Source of the DNA: Kingdonia uniflora
Lineage: Eukaryota; Streptophyta; Magnoliopsida; Ranunculales; Circaeasteraceae
Direction of reading: 5' to 3'
NCBI GenBank assembly: GCA_014058105.1
Contig: JACGCM010001659.1
Coordinates: forward strand, 2,294,001 to 2,358,000
Length of the DNA stretch: 64,000 nucleotides
Positions 44,101-55,409 of this stretch are shown one piece after another; within the stretch, counting starts at the first letter, position 1; each line of letters starts with the position of its first letter. A program made the position numbers and the translations under genes. The notes below the pieces were generated by a model. It did no database searches, was not told where the DNA came from, and was given only the letters and a program-made list of their open reading frames with translations.

Positions 44101-45006
44101 TAGATGATATGTTAGTAGCAAATGCCAACATGGGAGAAATAGTTAACTGTTATCTCAGGAGTTTTCTATGAAGGACTTGGGTGCGGCAAAACAAGTTCTT
44201 GGTATGAGTGTTATAGGCGCCAGAAAGCGGCGAGAATTGAAGTTGTCTAAAGCTGAGTACATCGGCAAAGTACTGAAGCGGTTTAATATGGATGGTTCTA
44301 AAGTTGTTAGTACAATATTGGGAGGTCACTTCAAATTATCAAAAGATTATTGTCCGAAGATGCAGAAGGATCGCGATGGGATACAGAAGGTTCCTTATCA
44401 ATCTGCGGTTGGTAGCCTAATGTACGCTATGATTTGTACAAGACCAGATATTGTCCAAGCAGTGGGAGTTATGAGTAGGTATATAAGTAATCCAGGCAAT
44501 AAGCATAGGAGAGTTGTGAAATGAATACTGAGGTATCTAAAGGGGACTCAAGATATGACATTATATTATGGGGGTTCTCAGATATGCTTACAGGGTTTTG
44601 TTGATTATGATATGGCGAGTGACATGGATAGGCAGAAGAACACTAATGGTTTCATTTTTACATTGGGAGCGGTGCAGTTACATGGGTTTTTAGGCTACAG
44701 AAGATTGTAGCTTTGTCTACGACGGAGGCAGAATATATTGTAGCTACAGAAGCGTGTAAAGATATGGTTTGACTTAAATGGTTGATGAAAGAGCTTGGTA
44801 AAGAACAATTTTCTCCTAAGTTGTATAGTAATAGTCAAAGCGTTATACACTTAGCGAAGAATTCAGCTTTTTACTCTAGGACCAAACATATTGATATTCA
44901 GTATCACTATATTCACTCGCTCCTCGAGGACGGTGTGTTGAAGCTTGTGAAGATTCACACTGATGTAAATTTGACCGATATGTTTACGAAGGTGGTGATT
45001 TTTTAG
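41172..45006 (+). pseudogene. Copia gag-pol polyprotein, broken
   Basis: From the ATG at 41172 (MADQEKLKIMKFNGSNFRVW) the gag frame has early stops. A zinc knuckle CWTCGKNGHFRRDC lies at 41871-41912, the protease DSGAS at 42036-42050, and the pre-integrase HKRLGHM...CEEC near 42420-42520. Integrase reads YYITFIDDVTRKIWVHFV and LRSDN with frameshifts. Reverse transcriptase follows (KARLVVKGFQQKEYIDF; catalytic YVDDM at 44097-44111), then RNase H (TEAEYIVATEACKDM; TKHIDIQYHYIHSLLED). At least three stops in gag, one each in integrase and RNase H, plus frameshifts, show that no full protein is made. Confidence 0.93.
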
Positions 45007-45122
45007 AAGTTGACGACATGTACACCTTCTGTGGGTCTTCAAGATTGAAGGTCCGTATAGTGCGAGCAATTCATTTTGGAGATTTGGAGATGGGTTACGG
45101 GATTCGATTTCAAGTGGGAGAT

Positions 45123-45722
45123 TATTGGGTGTGAACTCGAACTAAGGATTGTCGAAGAAATCAGGAAATTGTCAAAGTCGTTCGAACGACCTTTTTCCTA
45201 CTCCCTGGGATTTTGGCCCAGGAGTCCATCTCGTTCGAACGAGCTTGAATGTCGTTCGAACGAGTTGTTATGTTTTTAGTGTTGGAGACCAATTATCGCA
45301 AATTCGTTCGAACAAGCTAGGAGTCGTTCGAACGAGCTTGGCGTAGATTTGCTTTAGATGTTATTCTGATTCGTTGAGTTTGCCTCGAAATACGTTTTAC
45401 TTGTATTTTAAGTTCTCTACTATATTAAAAGGGACTTAGGCTATTTTGTTAACCATCTTGTGTGAGTTTAATCTTAGAGAGGCTAGGGTTTGAAAATACT
45501 CCATTAAAGCTTGAGAAGCTTGAGAGGTCATTATAACCTATTTGATATTATAGTAAATTGTTCGTGGGGAGTGGTTTTTCATCCGTAAGGGTTTTCCACT
45601 TCCCTCCTTTGGGAAAATCTTTGTGTCCTTTATATTGTTCTTTATTTATTTACTACTCGAGTTGGCAATTCCGCGTATCGTTCTTGTCATAAAAGAGAGA
45701 GTAGCTACCTCGATTCTCAACA
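45123..45722 (+). repeat. Copia 3' LTR (600 bp)
   Basis: It starts TATTGGGTGTGAACTCGAAC and ends CTCAACA. It is about 125 bp longer than the 5' LTR because of extra TCGTTCGAACGA units between 45178 and 45345. Confidence 0.92.
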
Positions 45723-46172
45723 CCATTGTCTTATTCACGTTTATATTATATTTATAGGACTGCTCTACATAATCACAACAAAATATGATAAATTCATTTC
45801 CATTTTCCTAATGTCAGTTTAGTAAGAAAACATGATCACCATTGAAATCATTGCCCCACGGTTTATAAGAACCGTATATAGAGGATACGAATTCTAAAAC
45901 ATGGTTCAACACCAAATGATGTACCATGTAAGTTTATACTAAAACAAAATTTTCTCCATTAAAGCAAAATGAGCCCCCCATGGATGATTGGAGGAGAATG
46001 CACACGCCAAACTGATTTGTAGAGAAAATAGTTGAGCCTAAACAACAATTTATAGAGTTTCATAATAGATAAACAATGTGCGGGATAATTATTGCAAGTA
46101 GAATCCTTAAAACATATAAAACTTGGGACTAAAACACGAAACTGCATACTTATCACAATTTAAAACTACAAG

Positions 46173-46251
46173 ATCTTGGTAGGTTTGAACCACCATCCCT
46201 TAAAGATATTCAATTAATCTCCAAGTGCTCTACCATTTGAGCTAAAGATCC
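46173..46251 (-). tRNA. Degenerate tRNA or tRNA-derived SINE head
   Basis: The minus strand reads GGATCTT-TA-GCTC-AAATGGTA-GAGC, later GGTGG-TTCAAAC-CTACC-AAGATCT. That gives a 7-bp acceptor stem, a 4-bp D stem and a 5-bp T stem, with A-box and B-box like sequences. The anticodon region is abnormal: 27 nt that fold as a 9-bp hairpin with a 9-nt loop, with no U before a clear anticodon. It is either a decayed tRNA gene or a SINE start; no amino acid can be assigned. Confidence 0.45.
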
Positions 46252-47500
46252 AATATGAAAAAGCATTAGTGATAAAGTACAGTTAAATGCAAGCCCCTAA
46301 AGATTTAATTGAAGGCTATGTAGTCACTGGTACTACAAAGCAAATAAGATATATCAAACTATGGCTTGTATCACACCAAAAGAAAGCCATTGCAAGTAAG
46401 GAAAGCATATATATATACACTATGAGAGTTTAGCAGATAATAACTACCTTGAAAAAGAAGGTTAGGTGGACTTATCTGGAACTGAATATAAACTTGCTTT
46501 TCGTGCAATATCTTGAATCTTAATAAGTATTAAAGAAAACCTAGATGAAATATCTCCAAACTCATCAGGTACCTAAATAAAATAAAATATGTCGTTGTAG
46601 ATACCTCATCCTTGTGCATATACACAATTTTGTATACCGTACAAAATAAATAATCATTCCTTACACCGCCTATACAATATTTACTTGTCTACAACAAAAA
46701 CTGCTTATATACATTCACGACGACACATCTACCATTTCAGTGTCGTACATGTTTAACAAGTACAAAACACAATATGTGTCCAACTCTTACAAATCGAACA
46801 TGACTAGTACATAACAATATTACTCTGACATGGATTTACAAACATGAACAAAGGGCTAGGCTTGGGGTTCCTTCCATTTGCTTCTACTTAAGCTATTATG
46901 GTTTACTGAAAAATTGCATCTCCTCGCACTCTATTACAGCGCCGTAGTTGGATCTATTGGATATTCTCTATAATCTCTAATTGATTGTTATTGCACCTTT
47001 AGATTTTGCCAAACATCAATTGGAGTCAAAATACTAAACACATTGACCTGATAACATCTTTGTGTTTCAAGTTATACACGATGACCTTATTATGTTAGCT
47101 ATCCACAATAGCGGTGAGAAAGCCATTGTACAATTTAGGTTCTCTTTTAAGTATCAACCTTTGGGATTGGTGATGTGATGTTTGGAAAAATTTTAGCTTC
47201 AATATTTCTTGTTATCTATTTTTCTAAAATCAAAAGCACGAGTTTTCATATCAAGAACTACAGTTTTCAAGTACTCTATCTCATTATACATATGTGGAAA
47301 TCCAGAAAAGGTGCAAATCTTGATTGTAGCAAAATCATGCGTGACATATTGTCTAACATTCAAGGTTCAGTGGTGTACTTGACAGAGAATAATGAACAAT
47401 AGCATGAAGGATTCTCCACTGATAAACAATATGAATCTATAATGTAATTTTAGAAGTTCTCCTTGAATCAAATAAGTAAAGTGGATTCCTCCTTTAGCAG
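46252..47500. other. Intergenic, nothing identified
   Basis: AT-rich sequence without a gene or clear repeat on either strand. The 45728-46172 stretch is likewise empty. Confidence 0.5.
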
Positions 47501-47534
47501 ATCAGTTATGATAGGGCAGTCTAGGATAGGGTGT

Positions 47535-47775
47535 TTGAACCCAAATGGGGGGTTCATTTGCCATTTTGATAGCTCCTTTTGAAGACGACTCGCAACAATC
47601 TTACTCAAAGCCTGAAAATGGATCACCAATTTAATTAAAAGCAAAATTAAAGATGAAATTGTAAAAATTAGGGCTTTCCTCCCACCCCCGCTACTATCAT
47701 CAACCATACACCCAAGATCGCCTTCATTACGCAATGTCATTTTTTGTTGTGGTTGTTGTTGTTTGCCTTTAGTGG
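47535..47775 (-). pseudogene. Fragment of a UBC15-18-type ubiquitin-conjugating enzyme
   Basis: After an acceptor CAG at 47612-47614 the minus strand reads ALSKIVASRLQKELSKWQMN then PPFGFKH. This is the N-terminal helix and following loop of the plant UBC15/16/17/18 group of E2 enzymes. An exon ending SSGGGRK lies just upstream (about 47690). If it joins here, its donor is GC (AAA|GCCCTA) with poor context. Similarity ends after FKH (about 47537) and no catalytic-cysteine exon follows. It is therefore a dead fragment, directly beside an Argonaute fragment in the same orientation. Confidence 0.72.
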
Positions 47776-47905
47776 GATATTTGAATTTGAGACAATGGAA
47801 AACATTTGAATTTGAGACAATGGCAATGAACTTAAGTTTAGATTTAATCCAAATTATAAACAAATGAATGTACACTGAAAATCAAAAGAAAGCTATCCAC
47901 TTTAC

Positions 47906-48694
47906 CTCAAGATGCAAGTATATACGTCGCTTTGGTTTCCCAACATTGATACACGGAAACTCTGCCGAATAACTCAATGTCATGCCACGTTTCTCATAAT
48001 AATCAGACACATATATTTCAATGCTCCCGGCATCCCCATTCTTTTGCTTTAGAGAAAAACTGCATAGTACAAGATTCAAAACATTAGTAATTTGACTTGC
48101 AAAAATGAATTATATAGATACCCTATGTCCCCAACCACCTACATGCACACATCTGGCAGACAATCACAGTTTACTTTGGTCCAAAGTCACTAAGCAAATG
48201 CTATAATAAAAGAGGCTTACAATTGCTTGCTGCAATGATGCTCGCCTAATCCTGTGATTTTGTAATCGATTTTCGAACTTGGTGTCTTCACATTGAGATT
48301 TTTTAGATCTTGTTTAGCCTGTCCATAAAGAAAAAAATAAAGACCTTTTACGTCTAAAAAAACTCCGTAAGAAAAACCCTTAGTTTCAAGATAAAAGTTG
48401 GTTAATTACTTTAGCCAGACAAGATCAGGAGTCCTAACACCTAGATTCACGATTAGAAAATTCACTATTGGTCCAGGTTGCACTATCATTGTCGCAGAGA
48501 CATCTGTGCATGATGATCATAATAGAGCTAGTAACAGAATTGGCGAAAATAGCATGCTTTTAAGGGAATGTATGGCTGATTTAAGAATGGTAATGTAATT
48601 TACCAACGTTCAGAGATAATCCATCTTGAACAGTTATGAAGATACTATGGAAAGCCTTGCATTCCAGAACTCCACCTTTGGGATCTGTGAAATT
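47906..48694 (-). pseudogene. Argonaute fragment, AGO4 clade, linker and PAZ exons
   Basis: Four consecutive exons read in order on the minus strand. 48604-48694 gives NFTDPKGGVLECKAFHSIFI. 48414-48503 gives DVSATMIVQPGPIVNFLIVN. 48221-48318 gives AKQDLKNLNVKTPSSKIDYK then ITGLGEHHCSKQ. 47906-48059 gives FFSLKQKNGDAGSIEIYVSD, YYEKRGMTLSYSAEFPCINV and GKPKRRIYLHLE. These match the ArgoL1 linker and PAZ domain of the small-RNA effector AGO4/6/9 group. Splice borders are kept except after the second exon, where AAAGTAATT lacks the G needed to stay in frame. The N-domain, MID and PIWI parts are absent, so it cannot encode a slicer. Confidence 0.85.
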
Positions 48695-48939
48695 CTATGT
48701 AAGTTGTCGTATAAACCCGATTACTCAAAAAGAAGACAACTCCTATGTAAAAACACTCAAGTTAAGCAATAAAAAAACCAATAACTAAGCATATGACAAC
48801 GATTAATGAAGAAAAATCAGTGCAATAACAATAAATAAGATAATCAACTTACTTTCTAGAAGCATCTTGTCTTAAGATGATATCAAGAACACTTGGTACT
48901 TCTTATTTTTTAAGTTAATAAAGGGTACAATAAGTCGCC

Positions 48940-49375
48940 AATTCCAGTACTACCCGTGTCTTACCCACGAACACTTAACGATGGAATAGGCATAAGTACT
49001 CTTAATAACTATGGAGATCTTAACAGCATGTTTGAGTTTGGATAAAATAGTTTCTTTAGGGGATATCATACCTTTGATCTGCCTGTTATTTCTTTCCTCC
49101 CAAATCATATAGATAAAGGCAGTGAAAATAGCTTTCAATAACTCTTTAACTGATGTGTCCATTCTTGAGTGTATGAAAAAGTGAAGCTCATCATCACAAC
49201 CCCCTGCAGCTCTATGAAATCCAGTACTTTGAAGAATAGTAGGCCAAATAAAATTTGAGAAATGGCATTCAAAGAATAGTTGAGTTCTGTTTTCCTCCTT
49301 TAAATCACAGAAGGAGCAATAAGGTTCTTGAAGAACCTCAATTTGTACCAGGAAGTCTCAAGTCTTTAGTCTATT
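48940..49375 (-). pseudogene. LINE zinc-finger (zf-RVT) tail
   Basis: The minus strand reads YCSFCDLKEENRTQLFFECH then FSNFIW, the reverse-transcriptase zinc-binding motif, and later ELLKAIFTAFIYMIWEERNN, the usual C-terminal helix of plant LINE proteins. One stop lies upstream (KTstopDFL). It replaces what should be the 5' part of the neighbouring Argonaute gene. Confidence 0.75.
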
Positions 49376-49379
49376 CTTT

Positions 49380-49960
49380 ATACCCAAATGCATACCATCA
49401 TTTGCATGCCATTGCAATCTAGGGCTATGAAGATGCACATAGTTGAAATTGATTGTTTTCTGAAACTAATTGTTGCTGAGATTGACGATGAAATCCTTGA
49501 TAAACTCTTGCACTCTCAAATAAAAAGTTTTCACCAAGGAAACCCTAAAATTTTACATCTGAATCGGTGATTGAAACCCTTGATGACTGAGATCAAAACT
49601 CAAATAAGACCTTGAGATCGAAAATGAGGATCGTAAATCTCTGAATCAAGTTGTTGGGAGAGATGGAGAGTTGTTGGAGAGAGAGATACGGCTTTGGGAA
49701 AGAGGCGTGAGAGGAGAAAGAGAGTCGGGTTTAGGTGTTGTGAAATAGAGATGCACTAAGACTAAAATACCATTTTTATGTGTTTTGTATAATGTACCCT
49801 TGTTGTACCAAGTTTTAAATAGATCTGATCCGTTCATCTCGCTCATTTAATCAATCTCCATAAAAGAACATTAAATCTCAGCCTTTCTTTATCTTTGAGA
49901 CAATGACAAACTTGTCTATACGAAAAACACTATTGTATAATTATTAGTTAAGATGTATTA
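49380..49960. other. Intergenic, nothing identified
   Basis: The minus strand near 49640-49760 is CT-rich and looks leader-like, but no gene can be attached to it. Confidence 0.4.
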
Positions 49961-49968
49961 TTACTAAT

Positions 49969-50357
49969 AACATCTCCAACAGAGAAGGTATGCTATTCCG
50001 ATTTTGAATACTAGTATCCGGAATAGCATACCACTTTGCTCCAACAGATTTCTCTCCAAATTCAGCTTTTTATTAAAAATTGGGACCCACAATATTATTT
50101 TATGTGAGAGAGAGAAGATTTTTATTAAAAATTGAGACCCACAATGTTCTTTTATTAGAGAGAGAAAAGAAAGGAAAAGATAAAATATTTGTAGGGGACC
50201 CACAAAAGTAGTATACACATACCACTCTTCAAGTTCTGGATTTGCATATTTTGAGGGGTATGGGGGTGAGTATGCTGAACACCATACCCCTGTTGGAAGG
50301 GGTTTTTGCATAAGTATGTGAAAAGTGTAATAGTATACCATGTTGTTGGAGATGCTA
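49969..50357. mobile_element. MITE-like inverted-repeat element
   Basis: The left end ACATCTCCAACAGAGAAGGT then ATGCTATTCC is matched by the right end, whose inverse complement reads GCATCTCCAACAACATGGTA then TACTATT. Inside, GCTCCAACAG and GTTGGAAGG repeat the theme. There is no clear target duplication and no coding sequence. Confidence 0.65.
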
Positions 50358-50399
50358 TAAGTATATTTTTGATAAATTTCATAATTTAACCTCTTTTAA

Positions 50400-50844
50400 C
50401 TGACATAGGGGTGTGGCGTTTCTTTTGTCAGGAGAGAACCCTTAGTGATAAGTAGAAGTGCAAGACTAGATATTTTTCACAATCTATAGAAAAACTAGTA
50501 ATTGAAGAAGAAACAAGAACACAATATAATTCGAGGAACTCTTCCTATGGGGTTTTCTCTTTATTGCTCAAAAACGATTACAATATAGAGAGGCTTGATT
50601 GCCCATTTTTGGGTTACAATAGTGTACGGACCTATTCCTCGAGCTACCATCACAGTGAACTACCATAATGTCGTACTCACGAAAACTTGAAGAACGTGCA
50701 CCTTAATGATGTTGACACTTGTCTCATGAACTAGAAGATGACGTAGCCCGTACCTTAAAAGAACAAAGAAAAATAAGTCAAAAACACCTGCCCCACGAAC
50801 AGACAATTATAAGAACGACCTCCAGGAAAACACGTTGCTGCTAG
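50400..50844. other. Possible start of a Gypsy 5' LTR
   Basis: There is no gene. If the primer-binding-like site near 51734 is right, this stretch belongs to the LTR before it, but I could not find the LTR start. Confidence 0.3.
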
Positions 50845-50845
50845 A

Positions 50846-51432
50846 ACCGGCAAATGGGTCAGGTCATAACATGTTCATGGATCATAAATGTAAACCCAAA
50901 CCCAACCCATTTAGTTAAACGGGTCAAAAATACAAACCCAAACCCAACTCTGATTTAAATAGGTCAACCCGACTCGACCCTTTTGACCAGTTTAAATATT
51001 AATTCAGGTTTGGGTAGGGTCGTGGGTCTTAGCCTCAGTTGACATGATTTTGTGAGAGTGGGTTTGTTGAAGAAATGGGTAGTAATAAAGAAGAGGATGA
51101 GTGAATGAAATTGAGGTGAGATCGAATCAAATCTCATATATTTATGGGTAGTAATAAGACATAAGCATCTCTTTAGGCTCAGATCTTACTTGAAATAATG
51201 GATAATTCCATAAAAATCATAAATTATAATTGGCCTAAATCAAACTTAAATGGGTCACGGGTCAGCCCAACCCGTTTAAGGTAGACCCTAACCTGACCTA
51301 TTTATTAAATGGGTTAAACAGTTTCGAGTCAAATAGCCTACCACCTATTAAGGCCAAACCCATACCCGTCAGAAACAGGGTTGGGTAGGGTAGGGTCGGG
51401 TTGGCGGGTCATGGGCCACTTTGCCAGCTCTA
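50846..51432. mobile_element. hAT-like non-autonomous element, degenerate
   Basis: The left end AGAACCGGCAAATGGGTCAG and the inverse complement of the right end AGAGCTGGCAAAGTGGCCCA are alike, and the subterminal regions are packed with GGGTC/GACCC and AACCC words. This matches the widespread plant hAT family starting TAGAGCTGGCAAA. Flanking 8-mers agree only partly. Confidence 0.65.
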
Positions 51433-51699
51433 ACTATTGCCCACAAGCTAGTGAGGAAATCTATAAATAGGGCATAAATGATATAAAACATAGATAAATT
51501 TTGGGATATAGAAAATACACAATTAATCTAATTCCAGAACACTAACCTTTGTAACTTGTAATATCCAAACAATAAATATATTCTTCTAAATCCTCGAGAT
51601 GAGGTCGTGGTTTTTACTTATTCAAAGGTTTTCACGTTAAATTTATGTCACTTTTTATTACTTGTTTTCAATTATTTGTATTCTAGGTACATTTGGTAT

Positions 51700-54425
51700 A
51701 AGAGACTAATTCAAGCTACAAATTTAGGTCCTTACATTTGGCGTAATCTATGGGAATCGATACTTACCACGAAATCCTATGACCAATAGTTACTCAGATA
51801 TCATCAACAACAATCATATTGAATGCCAAATGAGCGGTTTTAATAATTTAACCAGAAGTTACGTCAGCAGAACAGGACCAGCTGGCATAATTAAGGGCAA
51901 ACCTAATGCCGACACGATGAAACGAAATGATCTTGGGCGCTAGTTGATTTAAGATCGAGAGCTTCATAGCAAAGAACTAGAGGAAGAACGAAAATACTGA
52001 CAGTTGGAATCCAGGCGACATGAAGAACAGATGACGACTCTACAAGCCACCTTGAAAGAGTTATAATACAATCAACAGGGACCAGCTCCTAGAGACAAAC
52101 AAGTCGTGCCCGCTCATTCTATAAAATCAGCGCGTGACAGACTGAGACCATGAGGAACCGCAAGTGGAAGAGCAACCAAGCAACCGCACAACAATCTACA
52201 AGAACCAAAAGCCTCGATCCATGTGTGACGAGACAATCAACTCGAAGTTAGTAGAGGGCGTCGACACTCAAAACTGCAAGAAGATAACCCACAACCTCCA
52301 GCTAGGGTACCAATTAGGGAAAAATTTAGCAAGAGAAGTGGCAACCATAACCCAAGACTAGCTCAACTATTAATTCCAATACCACATCGATATGTAACAC
52401 AAGAACACATGGACCAAAGAATCTGAGAGCTGCTAGAAGCACAAACTCTCTACAACAAAGACGAGTTTAGCAAATTCCAGGGAAGTCTGACTACTTAAGA
52501 ACTAATCAAAATGGAAGTTCTAGTAGAATTCCACACTCAGAAGATTTGCAAATATAAAGACACTAATCTAGAAGAACATGTCCAGCAGTTTCATGATTCG
52601 TTGGGGTTGTATTCGAACTTAAGTCACATTCTTTGTCGATTGTTTGCGACAAGCCTTCAGGGAGAACCACACTGATAGTTCCACTCTCTACCTGAATATT
52701 TAATATATACATTTGACCAATTGAAAAAACTATCCACGAAGACTCCTGCTCATAACAAAGATAAGGAGGAGAATTTGTGTGCTCTCATCAGTCTCAAACA
52801 AGCCCAGGGAGAGAAGCTCAAAGCTTTTACTTTTTTTTTTCCGAACTGGCTAGAAAGGTGGATAACTCATAATAGAAAATTGTTGTATCAGCCTTCACTA
52901 AAGCTCTATAGATCGAATGCAGAACCAAAGAGCATTTGTTTTTAAACAAACCCGCTACCTTGGAAGAAATGATTAAAAAGGTAAATATATATATCGACCT
53001 GGAAAAGATGATGGCCGAAAGGCATAAATCTACTAAAAACGTCTTAACCACGAAAAGTCCAAACATAGATAGGAATAATGATCGAAGTAGTGTTGAATGA
53101 GGCGATAAGAAACGAGCTAAAATAGAGAAAGGAAAAACACAAAAGAGAAACTTACTACCAAAACCAGTCCTTTCAAAGTTAAATGTTAAGCTCTCGGAGA
53201 TTTACACAACACTGATGAAAGACAAATTTTATGGCTACGCTCAACCTCTAAAACCAATTGAAGGCAAACTTTATTAGAAGTACTACAATGTGAAACATCA
53301 CGACACTGGCAGATGCTATACCGTATAGAGACTGATGGAATACATCTTGAAAGACGGAAGGATGCACGAATACAAAGACAGAAGAATACAAGAATGAAAG
53401 CTACAAGAAAAAGGTCGATATCATTCAAGTCGAAGGATAAACTGAGGATAAACACTTATATCACCTCTACACCAATCACATGACTGAGATACATTAAATC
53501 AACAATTTGATTAGGTTCATGAGAAAGAGATTGACCCCATGCCACGATCTTACAGTAATGGAGAAAGAGGCAAAATTACTCCCTGAATCAAGTTGAAGGC
53601 GAACTGGTATATCGTTTAAAGATTATGATGTAGGGCATGTGAAGTTCCCACATCACGATGCGTTGGTCTGTATACTGAAGATGAAGAGCTTTGTCATGCA
53701 TACTATGATGGTGGATACGGGAAGCCCTATCGAAGTTCTTTTTTAGAGAACAATAGATCAGATGGGGTTTATAGATAAGTTGGAGATAATCAACATGGAT
53801 ATTAGCGGATTCAACGAATCCAAGGAAGAGAGGGTGGGAAAATTTATTTTGCATATAACAGTTGGACCCATAACTCTAGAACTTAGGAATCGTGGGGCGT
53901 TGTTGGTTGCATAACATGGAAGTAATACCTTCCACATACCACTAAGCACTTTGTTTCAAATGGAATAAAGTAATATATGAAATCAAAGGAAGTTAGAAAC
54001 TTAACATGCTTGTAAGAATACGATATCAAACATAATTAACATGTCAAAGGAGTTTGCTTTTATAATAATTACCAAAAGCTAATCAGGTTGATCAGTATCC
54101 CATAGTCGAACCCACAAAGTACATTAAAATTGATGGACAAGACAGAGGAACATTTGTTGGCACAAGACTCGATCAGAAGGAAAATGAAGTTTTAGTACAA
54201 CTCATTTTCGCTATAAAGATGTATTCGCATGGACATTTAAGGAAATGTCAGGAGTTGATCCAGAGTTAGCTTACCACTGGCTCAACGTAAAGGATAAGAT
54301 CACATCGAATCTTATGGAAACAAAGAAGGTTATCTCATCGACCCAGAGACGAGGTAAATAATAAGGTCGATAAATTAATTGAAGTAGGTTTCATCTGGGA
54401 AGCCAAGTACCTAGACTAGTGAGTC
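51700..54425 (+). pseudogene. Ty3/Gypsy (Tat-like) gag-protease-RT remnant
   Basis: A primer-binding-like stretch TTTGGCGTAATCTATGGGAA near 51738 precedes gag-like frames (51800-52150; 52380-52820 with EEHVQQFHDSLGLYSNLSH). Protease follows: FVMHTMMVDTGSPIEVLF (Asp at 53714) and GKFILHITVGPITLELRN. Next comes the RT beginning: MYSHGHLRKC, then DKLIEVGFIWEAKYLD ending at 54417. This order and the spacer before RT fit the Tat group. Stops are frequent. The element is cut off inside RT. Confidence 0.8.
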
Positions 54426-54800
54426 GGCATGTCGATTTTCTTCACGAGATAAGTTTTCGAGCGTCGCCTTCTCGAATTTGCTTATTCTTTCGACCACCAA
54501 TATTGCATAATCGATCAACTTTTCATTTTTCCTATGTTTTTCGGTGTAGCAGTGAACTATAAGCAACGAGTTAGTATATACTGATATTTCAGGTACTATG
54601 ATCTCTAATACCATATTCAGCCTATGGATTATGGCCTCCTACTCTGTAATATTGCTCGAGGCTTCAAAATTGAGTCTTATTGACTTTTAAATCTTACTGA
54701 TCTATCTGTAAGTAATCTATACCCATTTTTAGTTACCCACTCGGCCATTTCTTCAAAGGGTTTGTCAGGCTGCTCAACGTCATGCTCTTCTATTATCTCA
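54425..54800 (-). pseudogene. Gypsy RNase H fragment, inverted to its neighbour
   Basis: The minus strand reads NGYRLLTDRSVRFKS, LNFEASSNITE, EAIIHRLNMVLEIIVPEISV and ENLSREENRHADSL, the RNase H domain of Tat-type Gypsy elements (EY.A...GL, ..REEN..AD.L). It has one or two stops. It points toward the truncated RT at 54425, so the two halves are head to head. Confidence 0.75.
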
Positions 54801-55409
54801 CGGTCGTGTTCTTCCCAACTTGAATCTTCTATTATCTCACAGTCGGTTTGGCCCAGCACATCGATTTTGGGGGCACAGTCCATAGCGTAGGCACAGGTGT
54901 GCACTTGTTTCTTATAGAAAACGGCTTGGGGTATGCCATCTTCCCTAGGGGTATATTTAGGAGGGACAATATGGGCCATCTTAACTTTTTCTCTCTGGAT
55001 CTGAGTTATAATGTTGTTGCGAGATTTGTGGGTGCACTGCACACCTTGGGTTCGACGTTTTTTCTGTCTAAAGAAGTTGGCTTGGCCTCGCACATCAATT
55101 TATGAGATACTGTTCGTGGCATAAGCACTAGTTAGTATCTAGTAGGGTATGTTTATATCCATTTGTACTTGTTAGGCGAGTTTTTGTAAGGGTTTTCTCC
55201 ACGTGAGTACATAGTTGTGTTTGTTTGAGTAAGGCGAAGCAAGCCACATTTTAGTCAGTTTATAATAAATAAAAGAGATTACGTGGAACGAGATGCCTAA
55301 TGGTTCTCTTCTATAAAGTTTGCTGCATTAGGGTTTTAAAAGTGGGACAATCATCTTCCTTCGGAAAATACCAAAGCTCTAATAAACTTTCTTCTTCTCG
55401 AAAACTTGA

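Larger units (their letters stand above)
40654..45722 (+). mobile_element. Complete but decayed Copia retrotransposon
   Basis: It has LTRs at both ends, a primer binding site (TGGTGTCAGAGCG at 41131-41143, close to the initiator tRNA-Met complement), gag and pol in Copia order (protease, integrase, reverse transcriptase, RNase H), a purine tract (GTGGGAGA, about 45114-45121), and the direct repeat CCATT at 40649-40653 and 45723-45727. It is 5.07 kb long. Stops and frameshifts make it non-autonomous. It lies 1.1 kb upstream of the CALS3 start, transcribed in the opposite direction. Confidence 0.95.

Noticed and set aside
47468..47875. 135-codon frame as a membrane protein (ILLLIK hydrophobic stretch)
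   Set aside because: The hydrophobic part is a translated intron between two E2-type exons.
47500..49375. Functional Argonaute or E2 gene
   Set aside because: Essential domains (PIWI, catalytic Cys exon) are missing and splice sites or frames are broken.
49964..50341. 125-codon minus-strand open frame
   Set aside because: It coincides with a MITE-like inverted-repeat element and has no protein features.
54677..55093. 138-codon minus-strand open frame as a new gene
   Set aside because: Its N-terminal half is the reverse of the RUS6 repeat unit, seen again at 55870-56010 and 56945-57080 without an open frame, and its C-terminal half is Gypsy RNase H.
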